This document shows, piece by piece, positions 1 through 7,989 of a stretch of 24,393 nucleotides of DNA. The DNA comes from Candidatus Sifarchaeum marinoarchaea (GTDB lineage: Archaea > Asgardarchaeota > Sifarchaeia > Borrarchaeales > Borrarchaeaceae). The notes beneath the pieces are model-generated. The model was given only the letters and a program-made list of their open reading frames with translations, ran no database searches and was not told where the DNA came from. The translations under genes were made by a program, and so were the position numbers. How positions within the stretch are numbered: position 1 is the stretch's first letter; each line of letters begins with the position of its first letter. The stretch lies in the NCBI GenBank assembly GCA_016294985.1, contig JAECRW010000007.1, positions 1 to 24,393 on the forward strand, written 5' to 3'.

Positions 1-103
1 TGCAATTATATTAACGCCAGTATTCTAAAATAAATAATGCAAGAACTTAGGGCTGTTTTTCTCACTTTTCTTGATGAAAGTTCACAGCATTCTTCCCATT
101 TCT

Positions 104-1255
104 CTATATGAGCGTTTGATACTCGTTAAGCATTCGTCTGGAAATATTTGCCCAATTATATTTTCGGGCAATTATCTTCCTTCCTTTCTTCCCCATATTT
201 TTAGCAAGTTCTCTATTGAATAGGAATGTTTGAATTGCTTTTGCTAAAGCTGATGAGTTTTTTGATTCAATTACAATTCCACATTTTTCTTTGGTGAGCA
301 CTTCAGAAACCCCTGCTATATTTGTGGATACCACTGGGGTTTCAAAAGCAAGCGCTTCTAATGCAACCATGCCAAATCCTTCAAGTTTAGTAATTGATGG
401 CAGTACAAGAAGATCAGCTAAAGTGTAATATTTGAGTAATGTATTTCTTTTAACGAAGCCGGTAAATGTCACGATATCTTCAATATGTAATTTTCGGGTC
501 AATTCTTCGTAGTAGGGGCGAAGTTCGCCTTTTCCGATAACAAAAAGCTGGAGCTCTGGGAATTCTGTTTTCATCTCAGCAAGGGCCTTAAGTAGATATA
601 TCAATCCCTTATATCGATGGGATCTAGTAAGTTTAGAGACAAAAAGTATTACGAATTTATCAGAGAGGCTTAATTCATTTCTTAACTTTTCCTTGTCATA
701 TTTTATCTTAAGATACGTGAGATCTACGCCAACTGGAATTACTATGATTTTAGAGCGCAACCTTTTTAGTATATCTGCGGTCTCAATATATTGCTGCGTT
801 GTAGTAATTATTTTTTTTGCAGATCTAAGTGTAAAATGGAGTAAAGAATTAGAATATAACTTAGAGAACATTTTATTTAATGAAGTTCCACCTACTTCTA
901 AATTATGCACAGTAACGATTAATGGCGTGCGCTTCAATTGACAACTGAAGGCAGCCATGTCATAAACCATTGGGTGGGGTAAATGGGCATGAATTACGTC
1001 TATATCTTCTTTAATAAGTTCAAAAAATAACGATGGAAGAATTGGTGTATTATATAACTGAAAAAGAGTAGGTAATCGAATAACGGAAATTCCATCAAAC
1101 TTTTTTGAAATAGGCATGGCGCGGCGTGGTCTTGATGTATATATCGTGACATCGTGACCATGTTTGATAAATTCCTTTGAAAGATGGTAAACGTAGTTTT
1201 CAACGCCGCCTATTACATCGGGGAGAAAATGGGATGTAACATGCGCAATTCTCAA
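104..1255 (-). CDS. GT4-family glycosyltransferase
   Basis: A 383-residue GT-B fold glycosyltransferase of family GT4, expected to transfer a sugar from a nucleotide-sugar donor to a lipid-linked or polysaccharide acceptor at the inner face of the membrane. The N-terminal acceptor domain has the glycine-rich GGVE loop at residues 16-19. The C-terminal donor domain carries the EX7E signature at E292-E300 (EGFGMVALE), followed by the usual PVVSTNIAGVSEV stretch. The start is TTG, chosen because AGGAGG lies 7 nt upstream and the HVTSHFLPDVIGG beginning is typical of the family. It diverges from the AglB gene, which suggests a role in assembling the glycan that AglB transfers; sugar and linkage cannot be read from the sequence. 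Length is normal for the family. Confidence 0.88.
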   Translation of the reverse strand: MRIAHVTSHFLPDVIGGVENYVYHLSKEFIKHGHDVTIYTSRPRRAMPISKKFDGISVIRLPTLFQLYNTPILPSLFFELIKEDIDVIHAHLPHPMVYDMAAFSCQLKRTPLIVTVHNLEVGGTSLNKMFSKLYSNSLLHFTLRSAKKIITTTQQYIETADILKRLRSKIIVIPVGVDLTYLKIKYDKEKLRNELSLSDKFVILFVSKLTRSHRYKGLIYLLKALAEMKTEFPELQLFVIGKGELRPYYEELTRKLHIEDIVTFTGFVKRNTLLKYYTLADLLVLPSITKLEGFGMVALEALAFETPVVSTNIAGVSEVLTKEKCGIVIESKNSSALAKAIQTFLFNRELAKNMGKKGRKIIARKYNWANISRRMLNEYQTLI

Positions 1256-1543
1256 CAGAAGCCTCCTAAAACTCTCATAGACTACTTTTGAAGTGAATTA
1301 TACTATTTTTACTTTAGATTCCCATAATTTTTGTATTCTGATCTATGACTGCTTGTTACTGATAGAGGTGCTTTTTCATCTAAGTATCTCACTATCAAAC
1401 ACAAGTTTTTTAAGAGTTCTTAAATCATAAGAGTCAACTCGATAATTTAGTCGATAACTTAACGTTCGCGCTATTCACAACTTTGTCTTGCATGAAAAGT
1501 CTTGAAATTGACATTTCCACCGAAAACATCTTGGGTATGAAAC

Positions 1544-3574
1544 ATGTCATATCTTAATCGCTTTACACAATACATTAGAAAACGGATGGTCTGGCCAAAA
1601 ACAGAATTGAGTGTAGTTATCCAATATGTTCTGCTTTTTATGATTTTTTCACTCGCATTACTCATACGATTATTTCCATTCTTTAGATTCGAACCAATGT
1701 TAAAAGCATTTGATCCATGGTTTCAGTATAGGGTTGCTGATTTCGTTGCAAAGAATGGCTATTTGGCCTATTTTTCATGGCATGATACACTCTCATGGTA
1801 TCCTTATGGGCGCCCTGTTTGGAGGAGTTCGTATCCTGGCACACCCTTCGCTGCAGCAACTATTTATTTCATCTTGATAGCATTAGGTCTCGATGTGGAA
1901 TTATTCATCGTCTGTTACGTTTTCCCAGCCTTGATGGGTGCGATTACGTGTGTATTACTATATTTTTTTGGAAAAGAAATCGCGGACACGAAAACTGGGT
2001 TAGTAGCGGCATTCTTATTAGCATTCTGCCCTGCTTACATCAGCAGGACTATGGCAGGGTTTTTCGATAATGAAGCTCTTGGAATATTTCTTATGATTGC
2101 CGCCTTCTTCTTTTTCGTGCGCGCCGAAAAAAAAGGTTCAATAAGTGATAGCATTCTTGCTGGCTTAAGTTTAGGCGGGCTTTCAGCCAGTTGGGGTGCA
2201 TTTACATTTGCTTTTGGTCTAATACCACTTGCAGCCATAGCCTTACTCTTATTTAACCGTTACTCTCACAAATTGCTCATGTCATATTCCCTTACAGTCT
2301 TAATAGCTCTAAACATCGCTGTTCATGTTCCCAGAACAGGTGTTAGCTTTATCACTAGTTTTAGCGGATTCTTCCCCTTAGCTGTCTTAATGATCCTATT
2401 TGTTTACGGTTTTTCGATATGGATATCCTCGCTTCTACCAGAAGTCTCTACACAAAAGGTAGTCGGAGTTATAATACTTGCAGCTCTTGCAAGTATTATT
2501 GGTATCCTCTCATATCTTTTTTCGGAAGGTCAAATATCACTAATAACTGGAAAATTCTTGGCAGTACTCAACCCTGTGGATCGTCCTCCACTTATTGAAT
2601 CCGTTAGCGAACATATCCCCCTAACATGGGGTCAATTGTTCTTTAATTTTGATATCTTAGTTTTCCTTATGCCTGTCGGAATATATTTTGCATTTAGACG
2701 GTTACGGAATGACGATATTTTTCTTATAATATTCAGCATTACTGCGATCTATTTTTCGGGATCAATGGTTCGCCTTTTGCTTATTTTAGCCCCAATAGCT
2801 TGTCTTCTCTCTGCATTTGCATTAACAAGTGTCCTGAAGCCTTTCTCTAGAGTAATACTTGAACGTGCTGCAATTGTGCGTAGGAGAATTCGCGTGACAG
2901 AAATTGTACCTAAAGACTATGCTATCTTTATTGTAATCTTCGTTGGATTCATGCTCACACTTTATACATGGCATGGAACTCAGGTTGCATTCGACTACCT
3001 AAGCAGTCCTGATTTGATCCTTGTTGGACAAGGACCTCAGGGGCAACCAGTGGAATTGCACGATTGGCAAGAGTCAATGCAATGGTTAAGGGAAGAAACA
3101 GCAGAGGACTCGGTTATTGCTGCATGGTGGGACTATGGATATTGGATAGAATCTATTGGTAACCGTACTACCCTGGTGGATAATGCCACGACTAATAGCA
3201 CACAAATTGCGTGGGTGGCAGCGGCCTTCATGTCCTCTCCTGAAAATGCAACGAAGATATTCAAGATGCTCGGTGCAGATTATGTCCTAGTGCACTTCAC
3301 TGGTGCCGTTGGCGGCACTTCAGGTGACGAGGGTAAATGGATTTGGATGGTTCGTATTGCAGAACAAAAATTGTTCAATGAAACAAAAATACGTGAAGTA
3401 GATTACTGGGATGAAGAAACAGGCACACCTAAAGACCCATATTACGACTCTTTGATATATCAACTACTTTACTACCAATTCTTCAGAGCCCCTAGGCCGG
3501 TAAGTAGTATAACATCTTTTCAAGAAGTGCATACAACTCAAAATTGGCTTGTCAGAATATATCAGGTGAACTGA
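1544..3574 (+). CDS. aglB: Oligosaccharyltransferase AglB (STT3 family)
   Basis: A 676-residue membrane enzyme that transfers a dolichol-linked oligosaccharide onto Asn in N-X-S/T sequons on the outer face of the membrane. After a short basic N-terminus come about a dozen hydrophobic segments to about residue 475, then a soluble domain of about 200 residues. Visible signatures: the first acidic motif around D57 (AFDPWFQYR), the second DNE motif at 175-177, the SVSE motif at 353-356 in the external loop, and the hallmark WWDYG at 528-532. It is on the short side: many archaeal AglB proteins exceed 800 residues, so this resembles the short AglB types with a minimal C-terminal domain. It stands alone on the plus strand, 38 bp short of the convergent PAC2 gene. 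The nearby GT4 genes and flippase are its probable pathway partners. Confidence 0.95.
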   Translation: MSYLNRFTQYIRKRMVWPKTELSVVIQYVLLFMIFSLALLIRLFPFFRFEPMLKAFDPWFQYRVADFVAKNGYLAYFSWHDTLSWYPYGRPVWRSSYPGTPFAAATIYFILIALGLDVELFIVCYVFPALMGAITCVLLYFFGKEIADTKTGLVAAFLLAFCPAYISRTMAGFFDNEALGIFLMIAAFFFFVRAEKKGSISDSILAGLSLGGLSASWGAFTFAFGLIPLAAIALLLFNRYSHKLLMSYSLTVLIALNIAVHVPRTGVSFITSFSGFFPLAVLMILFVYGFSIWISSLLPEVSTQKVVGVIILAALASIIGILSYLFSEGQISLITGKFLAVLNPVDRPPLIESVSEHIPLTWGQLFFNFDILVFLMPVGIYFAFRRLRNDDIFLIIFSITAIYFSGSMVRLLLILAPIACLLSAFALTSVLKPFSRVILERAAIVRRRIRVTEIVPKDYAIFIVIFVGFMLTLYTWHGTQVAFDYLSSPDLILVGQGPQGQPVELHDWQESMQWLREETAEDSVIAAWWDYGYWIESIGNRTTLVDNATTNSTQIAWVAAAFMSSPENATKIFKMLGADYVLVHFTGAVGGTSGDEGKWIWMVRIAEQKLFNETKIREVDYWDEETGTPKDPYYDSLIYQLLYYQFFRAPRPVSSITSFQEVHTTQNWLVRIYQVN

Positions 3575-3612
3575 ACTGTGTGTCAATTTTCAATAAAAAA
3601 CAATATTCTGTC

Positions 3613-4404
3613 TCACCCGATATATGATAGATCATCTTTTTCTTCATCGCTTTCGATATCCGGGCGCCCTCGAACACCTGGTCTTTGTCTCCTTTTCATA
3701 TAACTTATAGCTTCCTCAATTTTTTGGGCTTTAAGTTCTAGAGATCCAAGATCTAAATCGATTTTAACAAGTTTAATTAGTTTTTCAAGAACTACTTTAG
3801 CAGAGAGAGCATCTGCCATAAATCCAGATGTTTCTCCTAGAAGACAAGCCCCTTCAATTCCTCTCATCTTTCCAAGACCAAGAAGTAATCCTGAAGCCCC
3901 TACTATCGGGCCGCCAGATTCATTTATTTCAACATTTTCTTCCTTAAGATGCTTTATTAAAGAGAGATCTGTTGCAGTCCCAAAAACCTTCGGGTTTTTA
4001 GACACACTTCCTGTAGCATATCCACCTAGCGTGTAGATTTGGCTTACTCTAAGCTTCTCGGCTAGGTCAAGAATCAAATTGACTATTTCGTATTGCCCCT
4101 CTGGCGTTTGACTTTGGTAATCTCCCGTGAGAAGTATAAAATCATGTTCACCGCCACTTTTAGAAAGTTGAGCAAACCAAAATTCGTTACGGAGAAGCCT
4201 TAAAATCCCATTATTATCCACTAGCACATGATACGGAAATGTATACGAATAAAGTTCTGCAAATTTTTCAGCATTCAACTCACTGATCATGTGTGTAACA
4301 CCAAGTTTCCCAACATTCCCGACTCCAGGCAAGCCTTGAATGAGTATAGGGTTTTTCAAAGATGTTGTTTCTAAATCTCCTATGAAGCGTATTCTTGACT
4401 TCAT
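3613..4404 (-). CDS. PAC2-family protein (proteasome assembly chaperone homolog, COG2047 type)
   Basis: A 263-residue protein of the PAC2 fold, related to archaeal PbaA/PbaB and eukaryotic proteasome assembly chaperones. Features typical of the family are the early ILIQGLPGVGNVGKLG stretch (residues about 21-36), the ILLTGDYQ motif, the YTLGGYATG strand and the GASGLLLGLG segment followed by GLLGET-like CLLGETSG. The C-terminus is charged and ends Leu-Ser-Tyr-Ile-Gly, reminiscent of but not identical to the HbYX tail by which proteasome partners dock. The start codon lies 5 nt after the Nop10 stop, with AAGGAGAAG placed 8 nt upstream, so it is translationally coupled to Nop10. Its place at the end of the aIF2-alpha/Nop10 operon is conserved across Archaea; its job there is not settled. 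Confidence 0.85.
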   Translation of the reverse strand: MKSRIRFIGDLETTSLKNPILIQGLPGVGNVGKLGVTHMISELNAEKFAELYSYTFPYHVLVDNNGILRLLRNEFWFAQLSKSGGEHDFILLTGDYQSQTPEGQYEIVNLILDLAEKLRVSQIYTLGGYATGSVSKNPKVFGTATDLSLIKHLKEENVEINESGGPIVGASGLLLGLGKMRGIEGACLLGETSGFMADALSAKVVLEKLIKLVKIDLDLGSLELKAQKIEEAISYMKRRQRPGVRGRPDIESDEEKDDLSYIG

Positions 4405-4409
4405 GTCAA

Positions 4410-4595
4410 TTACTTCTCCTTTTGACGAATTGCTAATGTAGTTTTAATAAGCATTCGGCGGTATTTTCCATATTTATCTTCTGGGCTAAATTTTGGAGGT
4501 GCGGCAATTCTTAAGTGTCCACCACAAGCAGGACATATCGAAGATGCTATACTATAGCGATTACACTCTACACATTTTTTTATCATCTTACCCAT
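4410..4595 (-). CDS. nop10: H/ACA ribonucleoprotein subunit Nop10
   Basis: A 61-residue protein, subunit of the H/ACA RNP that pseudouridylates rRNA together with Cbf5, Gar1 and L7Ae. The archaeal zinc ribbon is complete: C8, C11, C21 and C24 (CVEC and CPAC). The family tail PPKFSPEDKYGKYRR follows at residues 33-47. The start ATG is preceded by GGTG 8 nt upstream; an in-frame ATG three codons later is an alternative. It lies directly upstream of the PAC2 gene and downstream of aIF2-alpha, the usual archaeal order. Confidence 0.95.
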   Translation of the reverse strand: MGKMIKKCVECNRYSIASSICPACGGHLRIAAPPKFSPEDKYGKYRRMLIKTTLAIRQKEK

Positions 4596-4609
4596 ATATG
4601 AAACACCAA

Positions 4610-4792
4610 TTAATTGTTTAGATGAAAATCGTTATGTTCAGGCAAATTTCTACGCAGAACACTATCCCGATATCTCATATTCATAGATTGTAGGGCGGTT
4701 TTTCTAACTTCTTCGAAGTAAAAGTTCCATTTTAAGAAGTCAGAAAGATTAGGCTTCCTCTTCGAACTGCCCTTTTCCTCCTCCTTTCTCAA
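4610..4792 (-). CDS. Doubtful small ORF overlapping the end of aIF2-alpha
   Basis: A 60-residue reading frame between aIF2-alpha and Nop10, starting with TTG inside the last 44 nt of aIF2-alpha. I recognise no family. It is basic, with a segment NLSDFLKWNFYFEEVRK that looks protein-like. No well-placed ribosome binding site precedes the TTG; instead an AAAGGAGGAGG tract lies just inside the ORF. It may be fortuitous, or be reached from aIF2-alpha by a backward frameshift on that purine tract. Listed because the interval of about 150 nt is unusually long for this operon. Confidence 0.2.
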   Translation of the reverse strand: MRKEEEKGSSKRKPNLSDFLKWNFYFEEVRKTALQSMNMRYRDSVLRRNLPEHNDFHLNN

Positions 4793-5543
4793 TAGCAGTT
4801 ATTGTTCCTTTAACTGCTTTATCTAATACTTTCTCTGCAGTCTTATAATCATTTGCTTGAACTGAGAACCTGTATCGCGGTGACCCGACCAGATTAACTT
4901 CTAAGGTAACATCTTTACTCCTTGTTGACTTTAAACCCCTTTTTAGGGCATCCTTTATAATTTCTATCCCATCTGGTTTGAAGCTTTGAAGTTCAACAAT
5001 TTTAGTAAGCTTCACCTTTCTTATCGTTACATGTGCTTTTGCAAGCTCAACAACAGTGTTTATCCACTCTTCATTAATGCCTGCTTTTTCTAGAGCCTTC
5101 TCACCTTTTTCATGTGTTTCTTCAAATCCAGCGTAAATTTCTCCGAATTTTTCCTCTAAAGGCCATCCCACTGCATCATAAGCTTCTTCTTTGGTTTTAT
5201 CTAATTGTTTTGCCACTAATTCTAAGAGATTATCTGCCTTCTGTGAACGTTTCCATTCTGTGATCTTATTTCTTCGCATCGCATTTGTAACTCTTCTAAG
5301 TGAGAGATCTACTTGTTCTTTTGCAGCATCAATTCTAAGAACCTTTGCTACCACTTTTTGCTTTTCTCTGACATAGTTACGGATATTACGGACCCATGTA
5401 GATGCTATCTCTGATATATGAATAAGTCCTTCTTTATTATCAAACTCATCTAAAGTCGCATATGCACCATGAGACGAGATTTTTGTAATTGTACCTATCA
5501 CGAATTCGCCTTCTTCTGGAAATGCCTTTTTCTTTTTGACCAT
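4749..5543 (-). CDS. eif2a: Translation initiation factor aIF2 subunit alpha
   Basis: The alpha subunit of the heterotrimeric factor that brings Met-tRNAi to the small ribosomal subunit, 264 residues as annotated. Domains in order: an S1/OB domain (about 8-82, with GEFVIGTITKISSHGAYATL), a helical domain (about 88-170) and a C-terminal alpha-beta domain that contacts the gamma subunit (about 175-260, with GSPRYRFSV). The ATG at 5543 is preferred over the in-frame ATG at 5552, because the AAAGG tract abuts the latter but sits 9 nt before the former, and MVKKKK is the usual beginning. Length is normal. It sits between S27e and Nop10 in the conserved archaeal cluster. Confidence 0.95.
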   Translation of the reverse strand: MVKKKKAFPEEGEFVIGTITKISSHGAYATLDEFDNKEGLIHISEIASTWVRNIRNYVREKQKVVAKVLRIDAAKEQVDLSLRRVTNAMRRNKITEWKRSQKADNLLELVAKQLDKTKEEAYDAVGWPLEEKFGEIYAGFEETHEKGEKALEKAGINEEWINTVVELAKAHVTIRKVKLTKIVELQSFKPDGIEIIKDALKRGLKSTRSKDVTLEVNLVGSPRYRFSVQANDYKTAEKVLDKAVKGTITAIEKGGGKGQFEEEA

Positions 5544-5647
5544 TTCTCTCATCCTTTAGGTTTAATTTGAAGATTAATTTCTAAAATATGATATTTTAAC
5601 AGGAAAACTTCAATAGATCTGCTATTGAGTTCATCTGAGTTTTTACT

Positions 5648-5842
5648 TTATTCTAAAACTTGAATGATCTTCGATAAAATCTGCGCTTTACCTCTAGTAG
5701 GTTCCGCGAGAACCCGATTGCAGATTATGCATTTAACCGTTGTAGTAGCAGAACCAAAGATCTTCTGCTCGTTACCACATTCGGGACATCTCACGAGCAG
5801 AAATCTCGATCGTGGCTGTGGAATTAACTTTTCAACCTTCAT
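5648..5842 (-). CDS. rps27e: Small-subunit ribosomal protein S27e
   Basis: A 64-residue ribosomal protein of the archaeal/eukaryotic 30S/40S body. The zinc finger C19-C22 / C38-C41 (CPECG ... CIICN) is intact, and the ATTTVKCIICN segment is diagnostic. The frame is open for 15 more codons upstream, but the ATG at 5842 has TAGGAGG 6 nt before it and gives the normal family length, so I use it. In many Archaea L44e lies immediately upstream; here Gins51 does, with a gap of about 60 nt. Confidence 0.95.
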   Translation of the reverse strand: MKVEKLIPQPRSRFLLVRCPECGNEQKIFGSATTTVKCIICNRVLAEPTRGKAQILSKIIQVLE

Positions 5843-5902
5843 TTGGTGCCTCCTAAATAAATATGTAATTTTATGTTCGTTATTCATCTTTAATAGCTTT
5901 CG

Positions 5903-6454
5903 TTATTGCCTCAAGATTTCGATAGCCACAGCAACATTTCGATCAATTAAAGCCTTTGCATTTTCATTTGGCAAAACACAAATATCTTCTGGAGAAAAAG
6001 GACCGTATACCATCAAATCTGTACCTACAAAGGAATCCACTTGCTCTAATATTCTAATAATCTTTTTTCTATGATATTTTTCGTCTTCTTCTTTTTGCTG
6101 ATTTTCCAGAAATACTAGACTCAAATAAGTATCGATTGCTTCTCTTAGATTTGAACACATTCTATCCTCAATTTTAGTTAAGCTTTTGAGATCAATATCT
6201 GCTCTTTCGACAATATTTCTTACGATCTTTTTCATTCGAAGGGTGAAAAAATCCTTAATTAAAAAATCTAATCGTTTGTGCTTTATTTCAAATAAGGTCT
6301 TTTCAAATGTTGTTAAATCTTCGTATAATTTACTTGCCTGACTTTGACTAAAATGCTCATCGATCTTAGTACAAAATTCATCTGTAATTGGTTGGATTTT
6401 TTTGGTATTCCATTCCTTGATCCATTTCTGATATATTTCTTCGTAAGTGTGCAT
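5903..6454 (-). CDS. gins51: GINS complex subunit Gins51 (Sld5/Psf1-type)
   Basis: A 183-residue subunit of the GINS complex, which binds MCM and GAN/Cdc45 in the archaeal replicative helicase assembly. The order is a helical A domain (about 1-125, rich in Lys/Glu with a long coiled region) followed by a small beta-rich B domain at the C-terminus (about 133-183, VDSFVGTDLMVYGPFSPEDICVLP). The A-then-B order assigns it to the Gins51 (Gins15) rather than the Gins23 branch. GGGGGAG lies 4-5 nt before the ATG. It lies between PCNA and S27e, matching the known archaeal link of replication and translation genes. Sequence conservation in this family is weak, so the call leans on domain order and context. 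Confidence 0.82.
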   Translation of the reverse strand: MHTYEEIYQKWIKEWNTKKIQPITDEFCTKIDEHFSQSQASKLYEDLTTFEKTLFEIKHKRLDFLIKDFFTLRMKKIVRNIVERADIDLKSLTKIEDRMCSNLREAIDTYLSLVFLENQQKEEDEKYHRKKIIRILEQVDSFVGTDLMVYGPFSPEDICVLPNENAKALIDRNVAVAIEILRQ

Positions 6455-6627
6455 TTACTCCCCCAAAAGTACTATATTTTCTTCTTATGTTTTGCATGAC
6501 TCATCGCTATACCCTTAAAACTCATTGTAAGAGACGTTGCTCCCAATTATTTTGTAAATGACCTCATAATTGGTTACTGTCATATCTTGTATTAAAGGAA
6601 ATTAAGTATCCTTTTAATAAAGACAAC

Positions 6628-7392
6628 TCATTCACTACCTTCGATTCTTGGAGCTAAGAAATATTCTAGCTTCCCACCTCCAAGAGTCTCGAATCCTATT
6701 TTTAAGGGCATATCACTTGAATATTCAATTTCTAGATTATCTGTGGAGCTAACAGCTTTCGTCATGTCACTTAGATACTTAAGAGCATAAATTGCCTTTG
6801 ATTCTTCTTTTACCTCAAATTTATAGAGAGTATCGGTTTCTTTATCAATAGTTACCTCAACATTCCCTGTATCCCCTTCTGCCGCGACTTTAAGCATATC
6901 TGGGGTCGCTTCCAGAAGTATGTAGTCTCCTACGACTTCAGCATCTTTAATTGCGTCTTTAAATACTCCCGCATCTATAGTAATAATCGTATTGAATTCG
7001 ATTTTGGGAATTGGTATCTCCTCTCCGCTCGTGTCTCCAAGTAGTGAAAGACTAAAATTACGTTTAGCACTAGCAGAAGTTAATTTGATTTTTAGTTTAT
7101 TCTTGGTTTCATCTACAGTTAATTCTAAATAATCTGAGCCTCCTGCTCTTCGCATTATTTGCATCATTTCAGTAAGGCTAATTCCAAATTTTGTTTCTCC
7201 TGTACACGTATATTCCTTAAACGCGTCTTTAGGAAAACTTAGATCGACCATAGCAATATGCGCATCATCAATTGCACGTGCATGAAGGCCGGATTCATCT
7301 GCAGAAAAATAGATCTCTTTTACAAGCGCTGACAACGCTTCGATTATTGTCTTCCAAGCATTAACTTCTTCAAGAATACCTTTAACTACCAT
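6628..7392 (-). CDS. pcn: DNA polymerase sliding clamp (PCNA)
   Basis: About 254 residues, the normal length for one PCNA protomer, which forms a trimeric ring tethering polymerase B, FEN1, ligase and RFC to DNA. Recognisable are the AIDDAHIAMVDLSFP strand-turn near residue 42, the interdomain connecting region in the middle, and the terminal LEYFLAPRIE. I place the start at the ATG at 7392 because GAGAGG directly abuts the in-frame ATG at 7398 but is 6 nt from the second ATG. The gene leads the minus-strand block; the upstream AT-rich stretch at 7400-7440 probably holds divergent promoters for PCNA and the structured region to its right. Confidence 0.95.
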   Translation of the reverse strand: MVVKGILEEVNAWKTIIEALSALVKEIYFSADESGLHARAIDDAHIAMVDLSFPKDAFKEYTCTGETKFGISLTEMMQIMRRAGGSDYLELTVDETKNKLKIKLTSASAKRNFSLSLLGDTSGEEIPIPKIEFNTIITIDAGVFKDAIKDAEVVGDYILLEATPDMLKVAAEGDTGNVEVTIDKETDTLYKFEVKEESKAIYALKYLSDMTKAVSSTDNLEIEYSSDMPLKIGFETLGGGKLEYFLAPRIEGSE

Positions 7393-7398
7393 TTTCAT

Positions 7399-7449
7399 CC
7401 TCTCAATTAATATTAATTTAAATTTGCTTATAATCTATCATTCATTTGA
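7399..7449. promoter_or_regulatory. Probable divergent promoter region of PCNA and the structured-RNA locus
   Basis: This very AT-rich stretch contains TTTAAATT (7417-7424) and CTTATAAT (7427-7434). Read rightward, a TATA element at 7427-7434 would start a transcript near 7455, exactly where the GC-rich hairpinned block begins. Read leftward, AATATTAATT close to the PCNA start could serve PCNA. This is inference from spacing only. Confidence 0.35.
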
Positions 7450-7451
7450 AA

Positions 7452-7829
7452 CACTTCAAGGAGACTCCAGCCCTTTGGGGCGGAGAGGCATTGAGGTCGG
7501 GCGTTATACACACATCCCTTTCTGCGAGGACAGGGGGTGGTGTACCCACCCTCGGATGGTGTTTTAATGACGGGAACTCGCAAGTCCCGTCCTCCCAACA
7601 TCAGGGAGTAGGTCCACTTCGAGACTGTTGTCAGGGCTTACACGTCCGTGACACCGTCCCTACCCATCAGGACTTTTAATCAGCGGACGACAGAGCAAGG
7701 AGCTAGTGGAAGACTCCAGGGTGTCGTAACCCAAACAACTGCTGCTTCTTCTAAAGGAAGCTCTCTAATCAACTAAGGGACTTTTTAAAGCCCCTACCCG
7801 TTAGGGTGGGGTAGTTGACTTGAACCGTG
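7452..7829 (+). ncRNA. Candidate structured RNA or TnpB-type omega-RNA remnant
   Basis: About 380 nt visibly more GC-rich than its surroundings, with no convincing protein. It is packed with stems: 7465-7485 (CTCC-GCCC/GGGC-GGAG with a bulged A), 7535-7551 (GGGTGG/CCACCC), 7569-7591 (GACGGGA/TCCCGTC), 7592-7608 (CTCCC/GGGAG), 7641-7650 (CACG/CGTG) and 7791-7811 (CCCC-ACCC/GGGT-GGGG, bulged T, GTTA loop). The ends can close on each other: CACTTCAAG at 7452-7460 pairs with CTTGAA(CC)GTG at 7819-7829. The 3' hairpin followed by TAGTTGAC looks like the right end of IS200/IS605 elements, where the omega-RNA of TnpB ends and the guide begins. No TnpB RuvC or zinc-finger segment survives, so it is either a tnpB-less remnant or an independent RNA. 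SRP and RNase P signature motifs were sought and not found. Confidence 0.5.
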
Positions 7830-7989
7830 AGAGTCGTTCTTTAAAAATTTTATATCTAATTACGCGCCCGTTTATTTGCCTGTTGATCTTTTTGTTTTAG
7901 TCTGGTTATTATAGAATATAATAGTACTTTAAAAAAATAGTTGTAAATAACTTTAGCTGTAAAGCATATTTGTGTAAGGTTGTACAGCA
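7830..7989 (+). promoter_or_regulatory. AT-rich leader and promoter region of the glycan cluster
   Basis: A T-rich run after the structured region (around 7837-7853) could end its transcript. Further on, TATTATAGAATATAATAG (7906-7923) is a plausible TATA region for the rightward glycosyltransferase operon. The 12-16 nt before the first GT start (AAGGTTGTACAGCA) recur almost unchanged before the second GT, so the leader was copied with the gene. Confidence 0.35.

Noticed and set aside
1439..1462. Near-tandem repeat TCGATAATTTAG / TCGATAACTTAA before aglB
   Set aside because: Only two imperfect units in AT-rich sequence; too weak to call a regulatory or CRISPR-like repeat.
7446..7679. A 77-codon plus-strand ORF within the structured region
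   Set aside because: It is open mainly because the stretch is GC-rich; the residue pattern fits no family, there is no ribosome binding site, and its codons run straight through stable hairpins. It might preserve a scrap of a TnpB tail, but I cannot support it as a gene.
7815..7826. tRNA T-loop-like GGTTCAAGTC on the minus strand
   Set aside because: The flanks do not form the 5-bp T stem and no D-loop, anticodon arm or acceptor pairing lies at the right distances.
7452..7829. SRP RNA or RNase P RNA
   Set aside because: I looked on both strands for the SRP helix-8 motif (GGTCAGG...GGAAGG-AGCAG) and the RNase P GAGGAAAGTCC and ACAGAA motifs and found neither in the right places.
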